Source of the DNA: an uncultured Mogibacterium sp.
GTDB lineage: Bacteria > Bacillota > Clostridia > Peptostreptococcales > Anaerovoracaceae
Length of the DNA: 64,000 nucleotides
Reading direction: 5' to 3'
NCBI RefSeq assembly: GCF_938041965.1
Contig: NZ_CALISE010000020.1
Span: 124,001-188,000 of the forward strand
The notes beneath the pieces were generated by a model. That model was not told where the DNA came from. It saw only the letters and a list, made by a program, of their open reading frames with translations, and made no database searches. This document shows, piece after piece, positions 1-8,721 of this stretch (positions are counted from its first letter, which is position 1; each line of letters opens with the position of its first letter). Position numbers and translations under genes: made by a program.

Positions 1-1
1 A

Positions 2-358
2 GCCATAGTGATTCTCTATAATCTAACTAACATAAATATGGTAGAACGAATCCGCGAGATATCTACCGTTAAGGTCCTTGGATTTCTTAATAAAGAAGCC
101 ACCATGTACCTATATCGTGAGACTATAGTGCTATCAATTATCGGAATTGGACTAGGGCTTATATCGGGCAAGATGCTGCATGATTTTATAATCGCGTATG
201 TTGCTCCATCACACGTTATGTTTACGCCCAATATAGAGTTATGGGGGTATATAGTTCCGAGCGGAGCAGTTATAGGAATACTCTGTGTGTTGTGCGTTTA
301 TGTAAATCGCATGATTAGAAAACTCAATATGCTGGACGCATTAAAGTCGGTTGATTAG
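2..358 (+). CDS. ABC transporter permease, FtsX type (3' end only)
   Basis: The reading frame is open from the first bases, so the gene begins upstream of the window and only about 118 C-terminal residues are visible. They show the FtsX/MacB C-terminal permease layout: a cytoplasmic piece with RIREISTVKVLGF (like the ERxxEIGxLRAxG coupling motif of the family), two further hydrophobic segments, and a terminal KLNMLDALKSVD resembling the usual PxxALR ending. Such permeases pair with an ATPase that should lie upstream. Substrate cannot be judged from this fragment. Confidence 0.8.
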   Translation, partial: AIVILYNLTNINMVERIREISTVKVLGFLNKEATMYLYRETIVLSIIGIGLGLISGKMLHDFIIAYVAPSHVMFTPNIELWGYIVPSGAVIGILCVLCVYVNRMIRKLNMLDALKSVD

Positions 359-384
359 AAACCAGCTTTATATGGATAATACTA

Positions 385-412
385 TTGACGTCACTAGAAT
401 AACCAGTATAAT
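385..412 (+). promoter_or_regulatory. Predicted sigma-A promoter of the AEC carrier gene
   Basis: TTGACG (385-390) and TATAAT (407-412) are separated by 16 bp, lying about 78 bp before the AEC carrier start. Confidence 0.6.
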
Positions 413-489
413 CATTTTAATAGCGTGTTATTTAATTGCGCGAAACCTTTTGTTTCTATCGACATGTAATGATGATTAGGTAGGTATAT

Positions 490-1425
490 ATGAAAGCAGT
501 AGAGGCATTATTTCCGGTCTTTTTTATGCTCTTTTTAGGGCTACTGGCGAGAAAAAGGCAGTGGATTACATTTGCACAGAACGAAGGTGCAAAGAAATTA
601 GTATTTACAATCTTATTTCCGTTACTAGTATACAAAGTGCTTGTAACATCCGAGCTCAAGAGTACATTTCTCATCCAGATTATATATATGGATATAATCT
701 GGCTAATCGTGCTGTTTATAGGGTTTAAGCTGACGCCGTTCACCGGCAAAAAGTTTGCACATATCTCGCCTTATCTACTAGTAACTTGTGAAGGTGGGAA
801 CGTAGCTCTTCCGCTATACATATCTATAGTCGGAGCGGTACATGCGGTTAATATAGTCACATTTGACGTTGCTGGCATCTTGATTAACTTTGGAGTGCTA
901 CCGATTCTTGTGACTAAGAAAGTCGTTGGCCAGGTCGAGTGGAAGGAGCTGTTAAAGAAGATTTTTACAAGCTCGTTCATGGTCTCGGTCATTGGGGGTG
1001 TGTTCATGAACCTTACGGGGCTTCATAAAATGATTATGAGCATGGGACTCGAGTCTACATTCAATTCAACGATGGAGCTCGTTATAACACCGATAACAGG
1101 CATTATCCTATTTACACTGGGGTACGAGCTGAAATTTGAGAAAGAGATGCTTTCTTCGCTTTTAAGGCTTGCGATAGTGAGACTCGTGCTCTGCTCGATA
1201 ATAATTGCACTATTTTACGTGGTGTTCCCAACACTCGTATCCGAGAAGGTTTTTGAGATTGCTGTTCTGCTTTACTTCATGTGCCCAACTGGATTCCCAG
1301 TTCCACTTCAGGTACAGGCGCTCGTTACGTGTGAGGATGACGAGAGCTATATGTCAGCATTTATCTCACTATTTCTTGTAGTTGCACTAATCGCATACAC
1401 GTTAATTACAATCTTTGTGGCATAA
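490..1425 (+). CDS. AEC family (auxin efflux carrier-like) membrane transporter
   Basis: The 311-residue, strongly hydrophobic protein has the AEC family layout: an N-terminal hydrophobic bundle (about 4-20), a basic loop (RKRQW), several membrane spans, and a second bundle from about residue 220 to the C-terminus. The motif FPVFFMLFLGLLARKRQW at the N-terminus and CPTGFPVPLQVQAL near residue 275 match bacterial AEC carriers such as malate or malonate permeases. The length is typical (300-320). AGGTAGG precedes the ATG. An alpha-hydroxy-acid enzyme follows about 40 bp downstream, so the pair may import and oxidise a hydroxy acid; that link is inference. Confidence 0.8.
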   Translation: MKAVEALFPVFFMLFLGLLARKRQWITFAQNEGAKKLVFTILFPLLVYKVLVTSELKSTFLIQIIYMDIIWLIVLFIGFKLTPFTGKKFAHISPYLLVTCEGGNVALPLYISIVGAVHAVNIVTFDVAGILINFGVLPILVTKKVVGQVEWKELLKKIFTSSFMVSVIGGVFMNLTGLHKMIMSMGLESTFNSTMELVITPITGIILFTLGYELKFEKEMLSSLLRLAIVRLVLCSIIIALFYVVFPTLVSEKVFEIAVLLYFMCPTGFPVPLQVQALVTCEDDESYMSAFISLFLVVALIAYTLITIFVA

Positions 1426-1467
1426 CGGATAGTTGTAATGTAAATTTTTGATGATATTAAGGAAATT

Positions 1468-2424
1468 ATGGAGGGGATTATGAGTGAGATTAAGAGCCCA
1501 TGGCCAGGACCAAAGGGATTGATACCTGTTACAAGTGGTAAGGCAGATGATGCGAACGTATATAACAGGGCGTATCTGGATAGCATTCACGTGGAGATGA
1601 GGGTGATCGATGCAGTTCTTCCGGACCTAGGCTGTGAAATATTTGGAGAGAAGTTCTCTTCGCCGATTATGATGCCTGCTTTTTCGCATCTCAACAAAGT
1701 TGGTAAGGAGGGCAAGAAACCGATGGTTCAGTATGCAGAGGCAGCTTTGGAGCTAAATGCTTTAAACTGGGTCGGCATGGAACCGAATGATGAATATGCA
1801 GAAATTGCTGCCGTCGGTGCGAAGACGGTGAGGATAATAAAGCCTTTCATGGATCATGATAAGATTCTAGATGAGATAAAGTTTGCTGAAGAACACGGGG
1901 CAATCGCTGTAGGTATTGATATAGACCACGTGCCTGGAACTGATGGCAAATACGACGTTGTAGACGGATTTCCTCTCGTGCCCGTTATGCAGGAAGATCT
2001 CGAGAAGTATGTAGCGGCAACTGAACTTCCGTTTGTTGCAAAAGGCGTTCTATCTGTTCAAGATGCGGTTAAGGCTAAGGATGCAGGCTGTAAAGCGATA
2101 GTCGTATCGCATCACCACGGAAGAGTACCGTTTGGAATCGCTCCAGCTCAGATACTCCCAAGAATCAAAGAGGCTCTAGAGGGAAGCGGCGTAGTGATAT
2201 TTGCTGATTGCTCAATCGACACTGGATATGATGCGTATAAGCTTCTCGCACTGGGTGCAGATGCGGTTGCTGTAGGACGCGGAATACTTGGACCACTACT
2301 CAAGGAAGGAAGAGAGGGCGTAACCAAGAAGGTTATAGAGATGAACCAGCAACTGTCTGAGCTAATGATGTACACAGGTATTAAGGATGTCTGCTCTTTT
2401 GATAAATCGATACTGTATATATAG
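1468..2424 (+). CDS. FMN-dependent alpha-hydroxy-acid oxidizing protein (divergent)
   Basis: This 318-residue protein resembles the TIM-barrel FMN enzymes (lactate oxidase, glycolate oxidase, isopentenyl-diphosphate isomerase type 2 superfamily). The N-terminal substrate segment, the PFVAKGVLSVQDAVKAKDAG strand and the phosphate-binding LLALGADAVAVGRGIL segment near the C-terminus are clear. Two catalytic signatures are altered: the usual SNHGGRQLD reads SHHHGRVPF and the usual DGGxR reads DCSID. Redox chemistry on a 2-hydroxy acid is therefore likely but not certain. An alternative ATG at 1480 has GGAGGGG close upstream; the ATG at 1468 has AAGGA. It is about 315-320 residues against 350-380 for lactate oxidases. 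Confidence 0.75.
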   Translation: MEGIMSEIKSPWPGPKGLIPVTSGKADDANVYNRAYLDSIHVEMRVIDAVLPDLGCEIFGEKFSSPIMMPAFSHLNKVGKEGKKPMVQYAEAALELNALNWVGMEPNDEYAEIAAVGAKTVRIIKPFMDHDKILDEIKFAEEHGAIAVGIDIDHVPGTDGKYDVVDGFPLVPVMQEDLEKYVAATELPFVAKGVLSVQDAVKAKDAGCKAIVVSHHHGRVPFGIAPAQILPRIKEALEGSGVVIFADCSIDTGYDAYKLLALGADAVAVGRGILGPLLKEGREGVTKKVIEMNQQLSELMMYTGIKDVCSFDKSILYI

Positions 2425-2549
2425 CTGATAAATTTATCACAAAAATATATGATAAAGTCTTGACAAAGTTATGGAATAGGATAGAATGGAGATAACAAAA
2501 CAAGAAATGATTATATAAATAAAAAATCTTGATTAAGGAGGAATATGAT

Positions 2550-2660
2550 ATGGTAAGTGCAACAGTTGGATTTATAATTTCGGGAGGTTGCATGGTCCTA
2601 TCTTACGGTTTAATCAAGATGGCATATAATAGAAGCAAGTATGGTAGAGCGTTCCATTAG
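2550..2660 (+). CDS. Small hydrophobic protein, 36 aa, unknown
   Basis: A 36-codon ORF starts with ATG 8 bp after a strong AAGGAGG (2535-2541). The product begins MVSATVGFIISGGCMVLSYG and ends with a basic tail (KMAYNRSKYGRAFH), i.e. one membrane-spanning helix with a positive C-terminus. It is followed 40 bp later by a clear intrinsic terminator, so it appears to be a short transcription unit of its own. No family recognised. The SD, the length of the helix and the terminator support it being real; expression is unproven. Confidence 0.6.
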   Translation: MVSATVGFIISGGCMVLSYGLIKMAYNRSKYGRAFH

Positions 2661-2697
2661 GGAACAGACCATAGGTAACATTTTCTCTATATTCCTA

Positions 2698-2741
2698 AAA
2701 TGCGGAGGGCGAGCTAAGAGTGCTCGTCCTTTGCATTTCTA
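2698..2741 (+). terminator. Intrinsic terminator after the 36-aa ORF
   Basis: AAATGCGGAGGGCGAGC pairs (with G-U pairs) with GCTCGTCCTTTGCATTT around a 7-base loop, and pyrimidine-rich sequence follows. Confidence 0.7.
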
Positions 2742-2770
2742 TATAAATTTAAAAAAGTCATAAAAACCTC

Positions 2771-2799
2771 TTTACAAAGTTAGAGACCTCTAATATAAT
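2771..2799 (+). promoter_or_regulatory. Flavodoxin promoter with a palindrome in its spacer
   Basis: TTTACA (2771-2776) and TATAAT (2794-2799) are 17 bp apart. The spacer holds a perfect inverted repeat TTAGAG-AC-CTCTAA (2780-2793), a plausible second operator. Confidence 0.75.
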
Positions 2800-2804
2800 A
2801 AGCA

Positions 2805-2822
2805 TTAGTTAGAGATAACTAA
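2805..2822 (+). promoter_or_regulatory. Candidate operator TTAGTT-N6-AACTAA (flavodoxin)
   Basis: TTAGTTAGAGATAACTAA is a perfect inverted repeat beginning 5 bp after the -10 hexamer, where a bound repressor would block transcription. The same half-sites with the same 6-bp spacing recur at 24209 and 63736. The half-site resembles DtxR-family boxes (TTAGGTTA), but the regulator is not identified. Confidence 0.6.
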
Positions 2823-2855
2823 CAAAACAGTATATAATTACCAGGAGGTGTTTAC

Positions 2856-3266
2856 ATGTACGTTGTATATTGGAGTGCTACAGGCAACACTGAAGCAATG
2901 GCTAATGCCGTTGGCGAAGGTATCGGTGCAGATGCCAAGGTTGTGTCTGTATCTGAGGTGAGCGTTGCAGATGTAAAGGGTGAGGACAAGCTTGCTCTAG
3001 GATGCCCTGCTATGGGAGCAGAGGTGCTTGAAGAGGAAGAGTTTGAACCATTCATCGCAGAGCTAGAAGGTTGCTGTTCAGGCAAGAAGGTTGTTCTATT
3101 CGGATCGTACGATTGGGGCGATGGCGAGTGGATGCGTTCTTGGAAGGATCGTATGGAAGAAGCTGGTGCAGTAGTTGTAGAAGAGCCAGTTATCTGCAAC
3201 AACGAGCCTGATGATGCAGGTCTAGCACAGTGCAAGGCTCTCGGTGAAGCATTAGCAAACGCTTAA
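2856..3266 (+). CDS. Flavodoxin, short-chain
   Basis: Flavodoxin carries one or two electrons on FMN and replaces ferredoxin when iron is scarce. The 136-residue product is the short clostridial type. The FMN phosphate loop WSATGNTEAMANAVGEGI lies at residues 6-23, and the FGSYDWGDGEW segment near residue 88 provides the second FMN-binding loop. ATG is preceded by CAGGAGGTG. The gene is monocistronic: its own promoter with two palindromes sits upstream and a terminator downstream. The promoter palindrome recurs before feoB, which fits iron-linked control (inference). Confidence 0.93.
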   Translation: MYVVYWSATGNTEAMANAVGEGIGADAKVVSVSEVSVADVKGEDKLALGCPAMGAEVLEEEEFEPFIAELEGCCSGKKVVLFGSYDWGDGEWMRSWKDRMEEAGAVVVEEPVICNNEPDDAGLAQCKALGEALANA

Positions 3267-3421
3267 TCATACCTAAAGCGTGAGCTTGTGACCAGAGATG
3301 GCACATTCGAATAATCGTACAGATAATATAAACATAATTATGCTTAATAACCATAAGCAAATATATCCAAACCATAATAATCATACTTTCAACCTACATA
3401 TTTAAGTCATTTTGTTAATCG

Positions 3422-3458
3422 CCAAAAGCCGGGGGCATGAGCCTCCGGTTTTTGGTTT
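3422..3458. terminator. Terminator between flavodoxin and the CPBP protease
   Basis: CCAAAAGCCGGGGG and CCTCCGGTTTTTGG form a stem with a CATGAG loop. It lies between convergent genes and could serve both. Confidence 0.65.
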
Positions 3459-3476
3459 GTATATTCAAAACTCTTG

Positions 3477-4343
3477 CTATAATGATTTTTTACCTTCGGA
3501 TATTTTATGTGCAAAAACTATGATCGCTATACTGATCAACATCACTACAACTGACATAATTGTCCCTTCTAGTCCAAAACCAGTATTGTATGTGAAGCTG
3601 TTTGTATCATGCTTAGTGTCGAGAACGAATATTGAATATGATGATACTTCGCCACTATTTGGAAGACCTAGCAGTATATTCTGATTGAAGTTCCAGGTCG
3701 TGTGGCAAGCCATCGCCATCCATATGCTATCAAAGTAATGAACCATGAGTGCGAACAATAAACCTGTGAGGAATATGTCGAGAAGTGGCAAAAATGAAAC
3801 ATGGTTATTTCCAAGGTGAAGCGCCATAAAAAATAAAGAAGTCACCAATACCGCCACCCAAGGATTCGAATATCTGTGCAATACCCTCTGATACATGAAT
3901 CCGCGGCATATAAGTTCCTCTGCAGAGGACTGAACGAATACAGCGATAAACATGAGGAGTATCGGGAACAACTCGAACTTCGCAAAGCTTAGCTTAACAT
4001 CGCCGTGAAGGTATGCGGTGAGTGCGCAGGCGCCGTTCATGACAAACCCAGCTGCGAAACCAATAAGGAGGTTCTTGATATTGTTTCCGTTCTTTCGATA
4101 CTTTAACGCCTCTAGTATATAGCGATTGTCTTTGATGCTTAAAATGGCGATTAGGAAGACAAACCATATTCCCCAAAACGTTATATAAAGATTGAAAGTA
4201 TTCGTATACGCATCGCTGAACAGCGTGTAGTTAATGGAAATTAATGATATTAATTCACCACCTATTGTGAGCAGGAAAGTTAGCGCCCAGATCCAGATTA
4301 TGTTGTCTCTGAATCCGTATTGTTTCGTCATGTTTTCTGTCAT
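3477..4343 (-). CDS. CPBP family intramembrane glutamic endopeptidase
   Basis: A 288-residue polytopic membrane protein with about eight hydrophobic segments and the three conserved CPBP (Abi/CAAX protease) motifs: SSAEELICRGFMYQ with the catalytic EE pair and downstream Arg (about 163-176), FFMALHLGNN (about 194-203), and MACHTTWNFNQN (about 234-245). Members cleave substrates in the membrane; in Gram-positives they often act on peptide pheromones, bacteriocins or anti-sigma factors. No such peptide gene lies beside it, so its substrate is unknown. It stands alone between flavodoxin and rubrerythrin, transcribed from the opposite strand. Confidence 0.85.
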   Translation of the reverse strand: MTENMTKQYGFRDNIIWIWALTFLLTIGGELISLISINYTLFSDAYTNTFNLYITFWGIWFVFLIAILSIKDNRYILEALKYRKNGNNIKNLLIGFAAGFVMNGACALTAYLHGDVKLSFAKFELFPILLMFIAVFVQSSAEELICRGFMYQRVLHRYSNPWVAVLVTSLFFMALHLGNNHVSFLPLLDIFLTGLLFALMVHYFDSIWMAMACHTTWNFNQNILLGLPNSGEVSSYSIFVLDTKHDTNSFTYNTGFGLEGTIMSVVVMLISIAIIVFAHKISEGKKSL

Positions 4344-4506
4344 TAGATATATATCCTTTCTCCCCCATGTCTACTTATATTTAGCTCGCTCGAACATAAC
4401 TACAATTAAACGAAAGATAAGAGATTATACCACATATGATATGAGAGAAGGGGAATTTTGCACTTCAAAACGTGCATTTGCGTGAAGAATAATTCATAAA
4501 ATAGTT

Positions 4507-4535
4507 TTGCACAATTAGTCTAATACATGTATAAT
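4507..4535 (+). promoter_or_regulatory. Rubrerythrin promoter
   Basis: TTGCAC (4507-4512), 17-bp spacer, TATAAT (4530-4535); about 70 bp before the rubrerythrin start. Confidence 0.7.
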
Positions 4536-4605
4536 TAATTCGAAAGTAAATGCAGCTGGTTACTGCATGATTGATTAACGAAATTTTTTAAGGAGGGTAA
4601 TTATT

Positions 4606-5151
4606 ATGGCTAAGAATAAGTACGCAGGTACACAGACAGAGAAGAATCTAGAAGCAGCTTTTGCTGGTGAATCACAGGCAACTAATAAGTATACATATTT
4701 TGCATCAAGAGCTAAGAAGGATGGTTTTGAACAGATTGCAGATATCTTTCTTAAGACAGCAGCTAACGAGAGAGAGCATGCTAAGCTTTGGTACAAGGAA
4801 CTCAACGATGGAGTTGGCGATACAGCATACAACCTAGAGGATGCTGCTAATGGTGAGAACTATGAGTGGACAGACATGTACGAGGGTTTTGCTAAGACTG
4901 CTGAGGAAGAGGGATTCCCAGAGCTAGCAGCAAGATTCCGTCTCGTTGGCGAGGTTGAGAAGCACCACGAAGAGAGATACCGTGCACTTCTTAAGAATGT
5001 AGAGATGAAGGAAGTATTTGAGAAGAGTGATGTTAAGGTATGGGAGTGCCGTAACTGCGGACACATCTGTGTTGGAACTAAGGCTCCAGAGGTTTGCCCA
5101 GTTTGCAATCACCCACAGTCATTCTTTGAGGTTCACGCAGAAAACTACTAA
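4606..5151 (+). CDS. rbr: Rubrerythrin
   Basis: Rubrerythrin reduces hydrogen peroxide in anaerobes using electrons from NAD(P)H through rubredoxin-type carriers. The 181-residue product has an N-terminal ferritin-like four-helix domain with the diiron ligand motifs [37 protein letters not shown] and VEKHHEERY, followed by a C-terminal rubredoxin domain [12 protein letters not shown] / [15 protein letters not shown] (two CxxC pairs, about residues 145-165). The size is typical (about 180-195). A strong AAGGAGG precedes the ATG; its own promoter and a strong terminator bracket it as a single-gene unit. Confidence 0.96.
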   Translation: MAKNKYAGTQTEKNLEAAFAGESQATNKYTYFASRAKKDGFEQIADIFLKTAANEREHAKLWYKELNDGVGDTAYNLEDAANGENYEWTDMYEGFAKTAEEEGFPELAARFRLVGEVEKHHEERYRALLKNVEMKEVFEKSDVKVWECRNCGHICVGTKAPEVCPVCNHPQSFFEVHAENY

Positions 5152-5175
5152 GGAGATAGTCCATACGGCTTATCT

Positions 5176-5204
5176 GGGCTTCGGTTCGCCGAAGCCCTTT
5201 TTAT
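5176..5204 (+). terminator. Rubrerythrin terminator
   Basis: GGGCTTCGG-TTCG-CCGAAGCCC followed by TTTTTATAT: a perfect stem with an ultra-stable UUCG tetraloop and a T-run. Confidence 0.92.
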
Positions 5205-5219
5205 ATATAGGATATATAC

Positions 5220-8200
5220 ATGATTGAAGTAAGAGAGCTTAGAAAAGAATACAAGACGGGTGACTTCGTACAGAGAGCGTTAGATGGTATATCGGTCACA
5301 TTTAGGGATAATGAATTTGTTGCAGTTCTAGGTCCATCAGGATCTGGCAAGACGACGCTGCTCAATATCCTCGGCGGCCTCGATACTGCCGATTCAGGTG
5401 AGATCGTAATAAATGGCACTTCTACTAGTGAGTATAAATCGTCAGATTGGGATACCTACAGAAATCATAGGATCGGATTTGTATTTCAGAGTTATAACCT
5501 CATACCGCATCAGACGGTGAGAGCCAATGTTGAGCTCGCCATGACATTAACTGACGTAGATGCCGAGGAGAGGCGTACAAGGGCTTTGGAGGCGCTTGAG
5601 AAGGTTGGGCTTAAAGGTCATGAGAACAAGAAGCCGAGCCAGCTTTCTGGTGGCCAGATGCAGCGAGTGGCGATTGCAAGAGCGCTTGTAAATAATCCCG
5701 AGATTGTACTAGCGGATGAGCCGACAGGCGCGCTAGATACTGAGACTGGTATCCAGGTTATGAATCTGCTGCAGGAAATTGCAAAGGACAGGCTGGTAAT
5801 CATGGTTACACATAATCCATCGCTTGCTGAACAATATGCGAGCAGAATAATTACTTTGAAGGATGGTTCGATTCTCGAAGATAAGAAGCCAGTTACAGCA
5901 GAGGAATTAAAGGCCTGTGCGAGAACCAGGATAGGTGAATCAGATGCTGGCGCCAAGACTTCTATGAGCTTCCGCACGGCACTCTCGCTTTCATTCTCAA
6001 ACCTGATGAGCAAGAAAGGGCGTACTGCACTCACGGCTTTTGCTGGCTCTATAGGAATTATAGGAATTGCAGCTATTCTGGCACTCTCAAATGGTGTAAA
6101 CGGATACATAGCTAAGGTCGAGGAAGATACTCTCTCATCGTATCCATTAACTATTTCTAAGAATGCAGCCGATATCTCTAGCATGTTTGCAGGGATGTCT
6201 GGAATATCGAAGGACAAGGATAAAGATACTGATAAAAGCAAGTCCTCTGATGCAGAAAGCGTCTCTGGGTCAGATGATGGTTCAGAGGCACATAACGGTT
6301 CAGATAGGTCAAAGGGTGCAGCCAAAGCCGAGAATACAGAAGTCAAGCAGAGAAACGTGCTCGGCAACGTCTTTGGCAGCACGAGAAAAAATGACCTAGT
6401 TGCCTTCAAGAAGTATCTTGACTCAAAGGGCAACAAGGTCCGCCGAAACGCCTCGGTGATAACATACAACTACGGAATCACACCGCTTATCTACCAGGCC
6501 AAGAGTGAATCAGATCCAGTGCAGGTCAATTCGACTGATGGCATGGATGCGAACTATGAGAGCTTTGGAATCCAGAATTCGAGCAACACGGGCTTCTACC
6601 AGATGCTCGATGATGGAAAACTGTTAAAGCAGCAATACGACGTAGTTGCTGGAAAGTGGCCTAAGGAGTCAACAGAAGCAGTGCTCGTTTTAAACAAGGA
6701 TGGCTCAATCCCTGATTTCACTCTATATCAGCTCGGATATTACGACCGTAAAGAGTATGACCGCGCCATGATCAAGTACAGAGAGACGGGAAAACTTGAG
6801 ATGAACACAGAGAAGCAAAAGCCTTTTAGATACAGAGATGCTCTAAAGCTCAGCTACAGTGTGATTTCTCCGGGCGAGATTTATTCGTACAACTCTCCAA
6901 CAGGTACATGGCTCGATCAATCGAAGAACAAGGCGTTCATGATCGGCAAGCTGGAAAATGGAATCAAGCTTAAAGTTGTAGGTGTAATTAAGCCGAATGG
7001 CAAGACTAGATCCAATGCCCTTCAGCCAGGCGTTGGATATCTGCCATCCTTAACTTCACAGATTATCGACAGAATGAAGGATACAGATATAGTTAAGCAG
7101 CAGCTTGCGAATCCAGACGTTGATGTATTTACAGGCAAGACATTCGAAGCGCTCAAGGAAGAAAATGGGGCGTCGCTCGATATGAGCAAATTGTTCAGCA
7201 TAAATCAATCCATGCTGGCGAGCGCATTCAAGTTCGACGCATCAAAGCTTCAGAAAGCATTTGGTATGAGTCCGCTGGCGAATATTGACTACTCTAAAGC
7301 GTTGTCCAAAGTTAATACGACGAGCCTAGCCCAGAACATGATGAGCGACATCATGCAGGAACTGGCAGAGTTCCCAGCATATCTGCAGCAACAAAATATC
7401 ACGCTGACTCCAGCCGAGCAGTCGATGATCACCACAGAGACGAGTCAGCTCATCGCAACACTGCTCGCTGGTTATCCGGCATTTGCAAGCGACTATGGGG
7501 CTAATCACCCTGGTGCTACACAGAGCGAGATAATAAACGCATATCTATCGAGCACTAATTCGAGGACAGCAATTTCAAACACGGCAACCCGCATAGCACA
7601 GAATCTTAATAGAAGCGATCTTCGTGGAACGATTGAGAGAGCACTTACCAATTACATGCAGGGTAGGATGGCCAAGATCATGGGTAGATTCATGAATCAA
7701 GTGATGACCGAGATGCAGAAGCAACTAGGCGCGCAGATTAGCAGTGGTGCGACTATGAACGGTGATATGGCTAGTGCTATGAAGAGTGCATTTAGTGTTA
7801 ATCCTTCGGCGTTTGCAAAAGCATTTTCGCTGAATATGGATCAGACGCAGATGGCAGCACTGTTCTCGCAGTTCATGAATAACGGCATCGTTACATACGA
7901 TTCTAACCTCAAGAAGATGGGATACGCAGACAAGTCAAATCCCGAATCGATTTCGATATATCCTAGCAGCTTTGAGCGCAAGGACAAGGTAATCGAGGGC
8001 ATAGATAGCTATAATGCCCGTATGAAGAGGTCTGGACACAAGTCGCGCGTCATCACGTACACTGATATCATGGGTACGCTCATGTCTTCGGTCACAGATA
8101 TCATAAATATGATAAGCTATGTGCTAGTGGCATTTATCAGTGTGTCACTGATTGTAAGCTCAATCATGATAGGAATCATCACTTACATATCGGTACTGGA

Positions 8201-8513
8201 GCGCAGGAAGGAAATTGGAATTCTGCGCGCAATGGGTGCATCGAAGCGAAATATTGCAAATATTTTTAATGCTGAGACATTTATCGAGGGCCTGCTATCC
8301 GGCGTGTTTGCGATACTCTTCGTATACCTCGTGAGCATTCCGATTAATATGGTCGTTCTATCATCATTTAATGTCGAACGAATTATGAGGCTGCCAATCG
8401 GTGCTGCGCTCGTGCTGATAGGGATATCTGTATTCCTGACATATATAGCTGGACTGATTCCTTCCAGATCAGCGGCTAAACGCGATCCAGTGGAGGCGCT
8501 GCGAAGTGAATAA
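5220..8513 (+). CDS. ABC transporter ATPase-permease fusion (MacB/FtsX type), 1097 aa
   Basis: One polypeptide joins an ATPase to an FtsX-type permease. Residues 1-235 are the nucleotide-binding domain, with Walker [13 protein letters not shown], signature [15 protein letters not shown] and Walker [14 protein letters not shown] first membrane helix follows near 275 ([15 protein letters not shown]), then an outside region of about 650 residues including a Ser/Asp/Lys-rich low-complexity stretch (about 335-380), and three C-terminal helices (about 965-1090) with the [19 protein letters not shown] coupling motif and PVEALRSE end. Such fusions are common in clostridia and act in mechanotransmission or peptide/lipoprotein handling; substrate unknown. 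The two lipoprotein cassettes follow it, but a gap with a hairpin separates them. Confidence 0.88.
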   Translation: MIEVRELRKEYKTGDFVQRALDGISVTFRDNEFVAVLGPSGSGKTTLLNILGGLDTADSGEIVINGTSTSEYKSSDWDTYRNHRIGFVFQSYNLIPHQTVRANVELAMTLTDVDAEERRTRALEALEKVGLKGHENKKPSQLSGGQMQRVAIARALVNNPEIVLADEPTGALDTETGIQVMNLLQEIAKDRLVIMVTHNPSLAEQYASRIITLKDGSILEDKKPVTAEELKACARTRIGESDAGAKTSMSFRTALSLSFSNLMSKKGRTALTAFAGSIGIIGIAAILALSNGVNGYIAKVEEDTLSSYPLTISKNAADISSMFAGMSGISKDKDKDTDKSKSSDAESVSGSDDGSEAHNGSDRSKGAAKAENTEVKQRNVLGNVFGSTRKNDLVAFKKYLDSKGNKVRRNASVITYNYGITPLIYQAKSESDPVQVNSTDGMDANYESFGIQNSSNTGFYQMLDDGKLLKQQYDVVAGKWPKESTEAVLVLNKDGSIPDFTLYQLGYYDRKEYDRAMIKYRETGKLEMNTEKQKPFRYRDALKLSYSVISPGEIYSYNSPTGTWLDQSKNKAFMIGKLENGIKLKVVGVIKPNGKTRSNALQPGVGYLPSLTSQIIDRMKDTDIVKQQLANPDVDVFTGKTFEALKEENGASLDMSKLFSINQSMLASAFKFDASKLQKAFGMSPLANIDYSKALSKVNTTSLAQNMMSDIMQELAEFPAYLQQQNITLTPAEQSMITTETSQLIATLLAGYPAFASDYGANHPGATQSEIINAYLSSTNSRTAISNTATRIAQNLNRSDLRGTIERALTNYMQGRMAKIMGRFMNQVMTEMQKQLGAQISSGATMNGDMASAMKSAFSVNPSAFAKAFSLNMDQTQMAALFSQFMNNGIVTYDSNLKKMGYADKSNPESISIYPSSFERKDKVIEGIDSYNARMKRSGHKSRVITYTDIMGTLMSSVTDIINMISYVLVAFISVSLIVSSIMIGIITYISVLERRKEIGILRAMGASKRNIANIFNAETFIEGLLSGVFAILFVYLVSIPINMVVLSSFNVERIMRLPIGAALVLIGISVFLTYIAGLIPSRSAAKRDPVEALRSE

Positions 8514-8586
8514 TCACGAATATAAAAATTAATTATTAAAATAGCGTTATGAATTTATAATTTTCATAATGCCGAAACCATCATCT

Positions 8587-8648
8587 AAAGCGTGAGTTCT
8601 ACAGCACGAGAGACTTTTAGGTTCGGTGCTTGGACTTGCGCTTTCTTG
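8587..8648 (+). terminator. Long hairpin after the ABC fusion gene, probable terminator
   Basis: AAAGCG at 8587-8592 pairs with CGCTTT at 8639-8644, with further inner pairing AGCAC/GTGCT; T-rich sequence follows. The imperfect long stem (about 58 nt) is unusual for a terminator and overlaps the -35 of the next promoter. Confidence 0.5.
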
Positions 8649-8674
8649 TTATATGCATAAAAGTCTATTATGAT
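8646..8674 (+). promoter_or_regulatory. Promoter of lipoprotein cassette copy 1
   Basis: TTGTTA (8646-8651), 17-bp spacer, TATGAT (8669-8674). The second cassette copy has the same -10 at the same place (10418-10423). Confidence 0.6.
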
Positions 8675-8684
8675 TACAGGTAAC

Positions 8685-8706
8685 CTATGCACGGGGGTAT
8701 TTTACA
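8685..8706 (+). repeat. 22-bp leader element, copy 1
   Basis: The 22-bp stretch that starts CTATGCACGGGGG and ends ATTTTACA is identical to 10434-10455. It lies in the 5' untranslated leader just before the ribosome binding site of the first lipoprotein of each cassette. Confidence 0.75.
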
Positions 8707-8721
8707 AAGAGGAGGTAGAAT

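Noticed and set aside
5618..6469. 283-codon open frame on the minus strand inside the ABC fusion gene
   Set aside because: It lies antisense to a clear ATPase and permease coding region and shows no family motif; a shadow frame.
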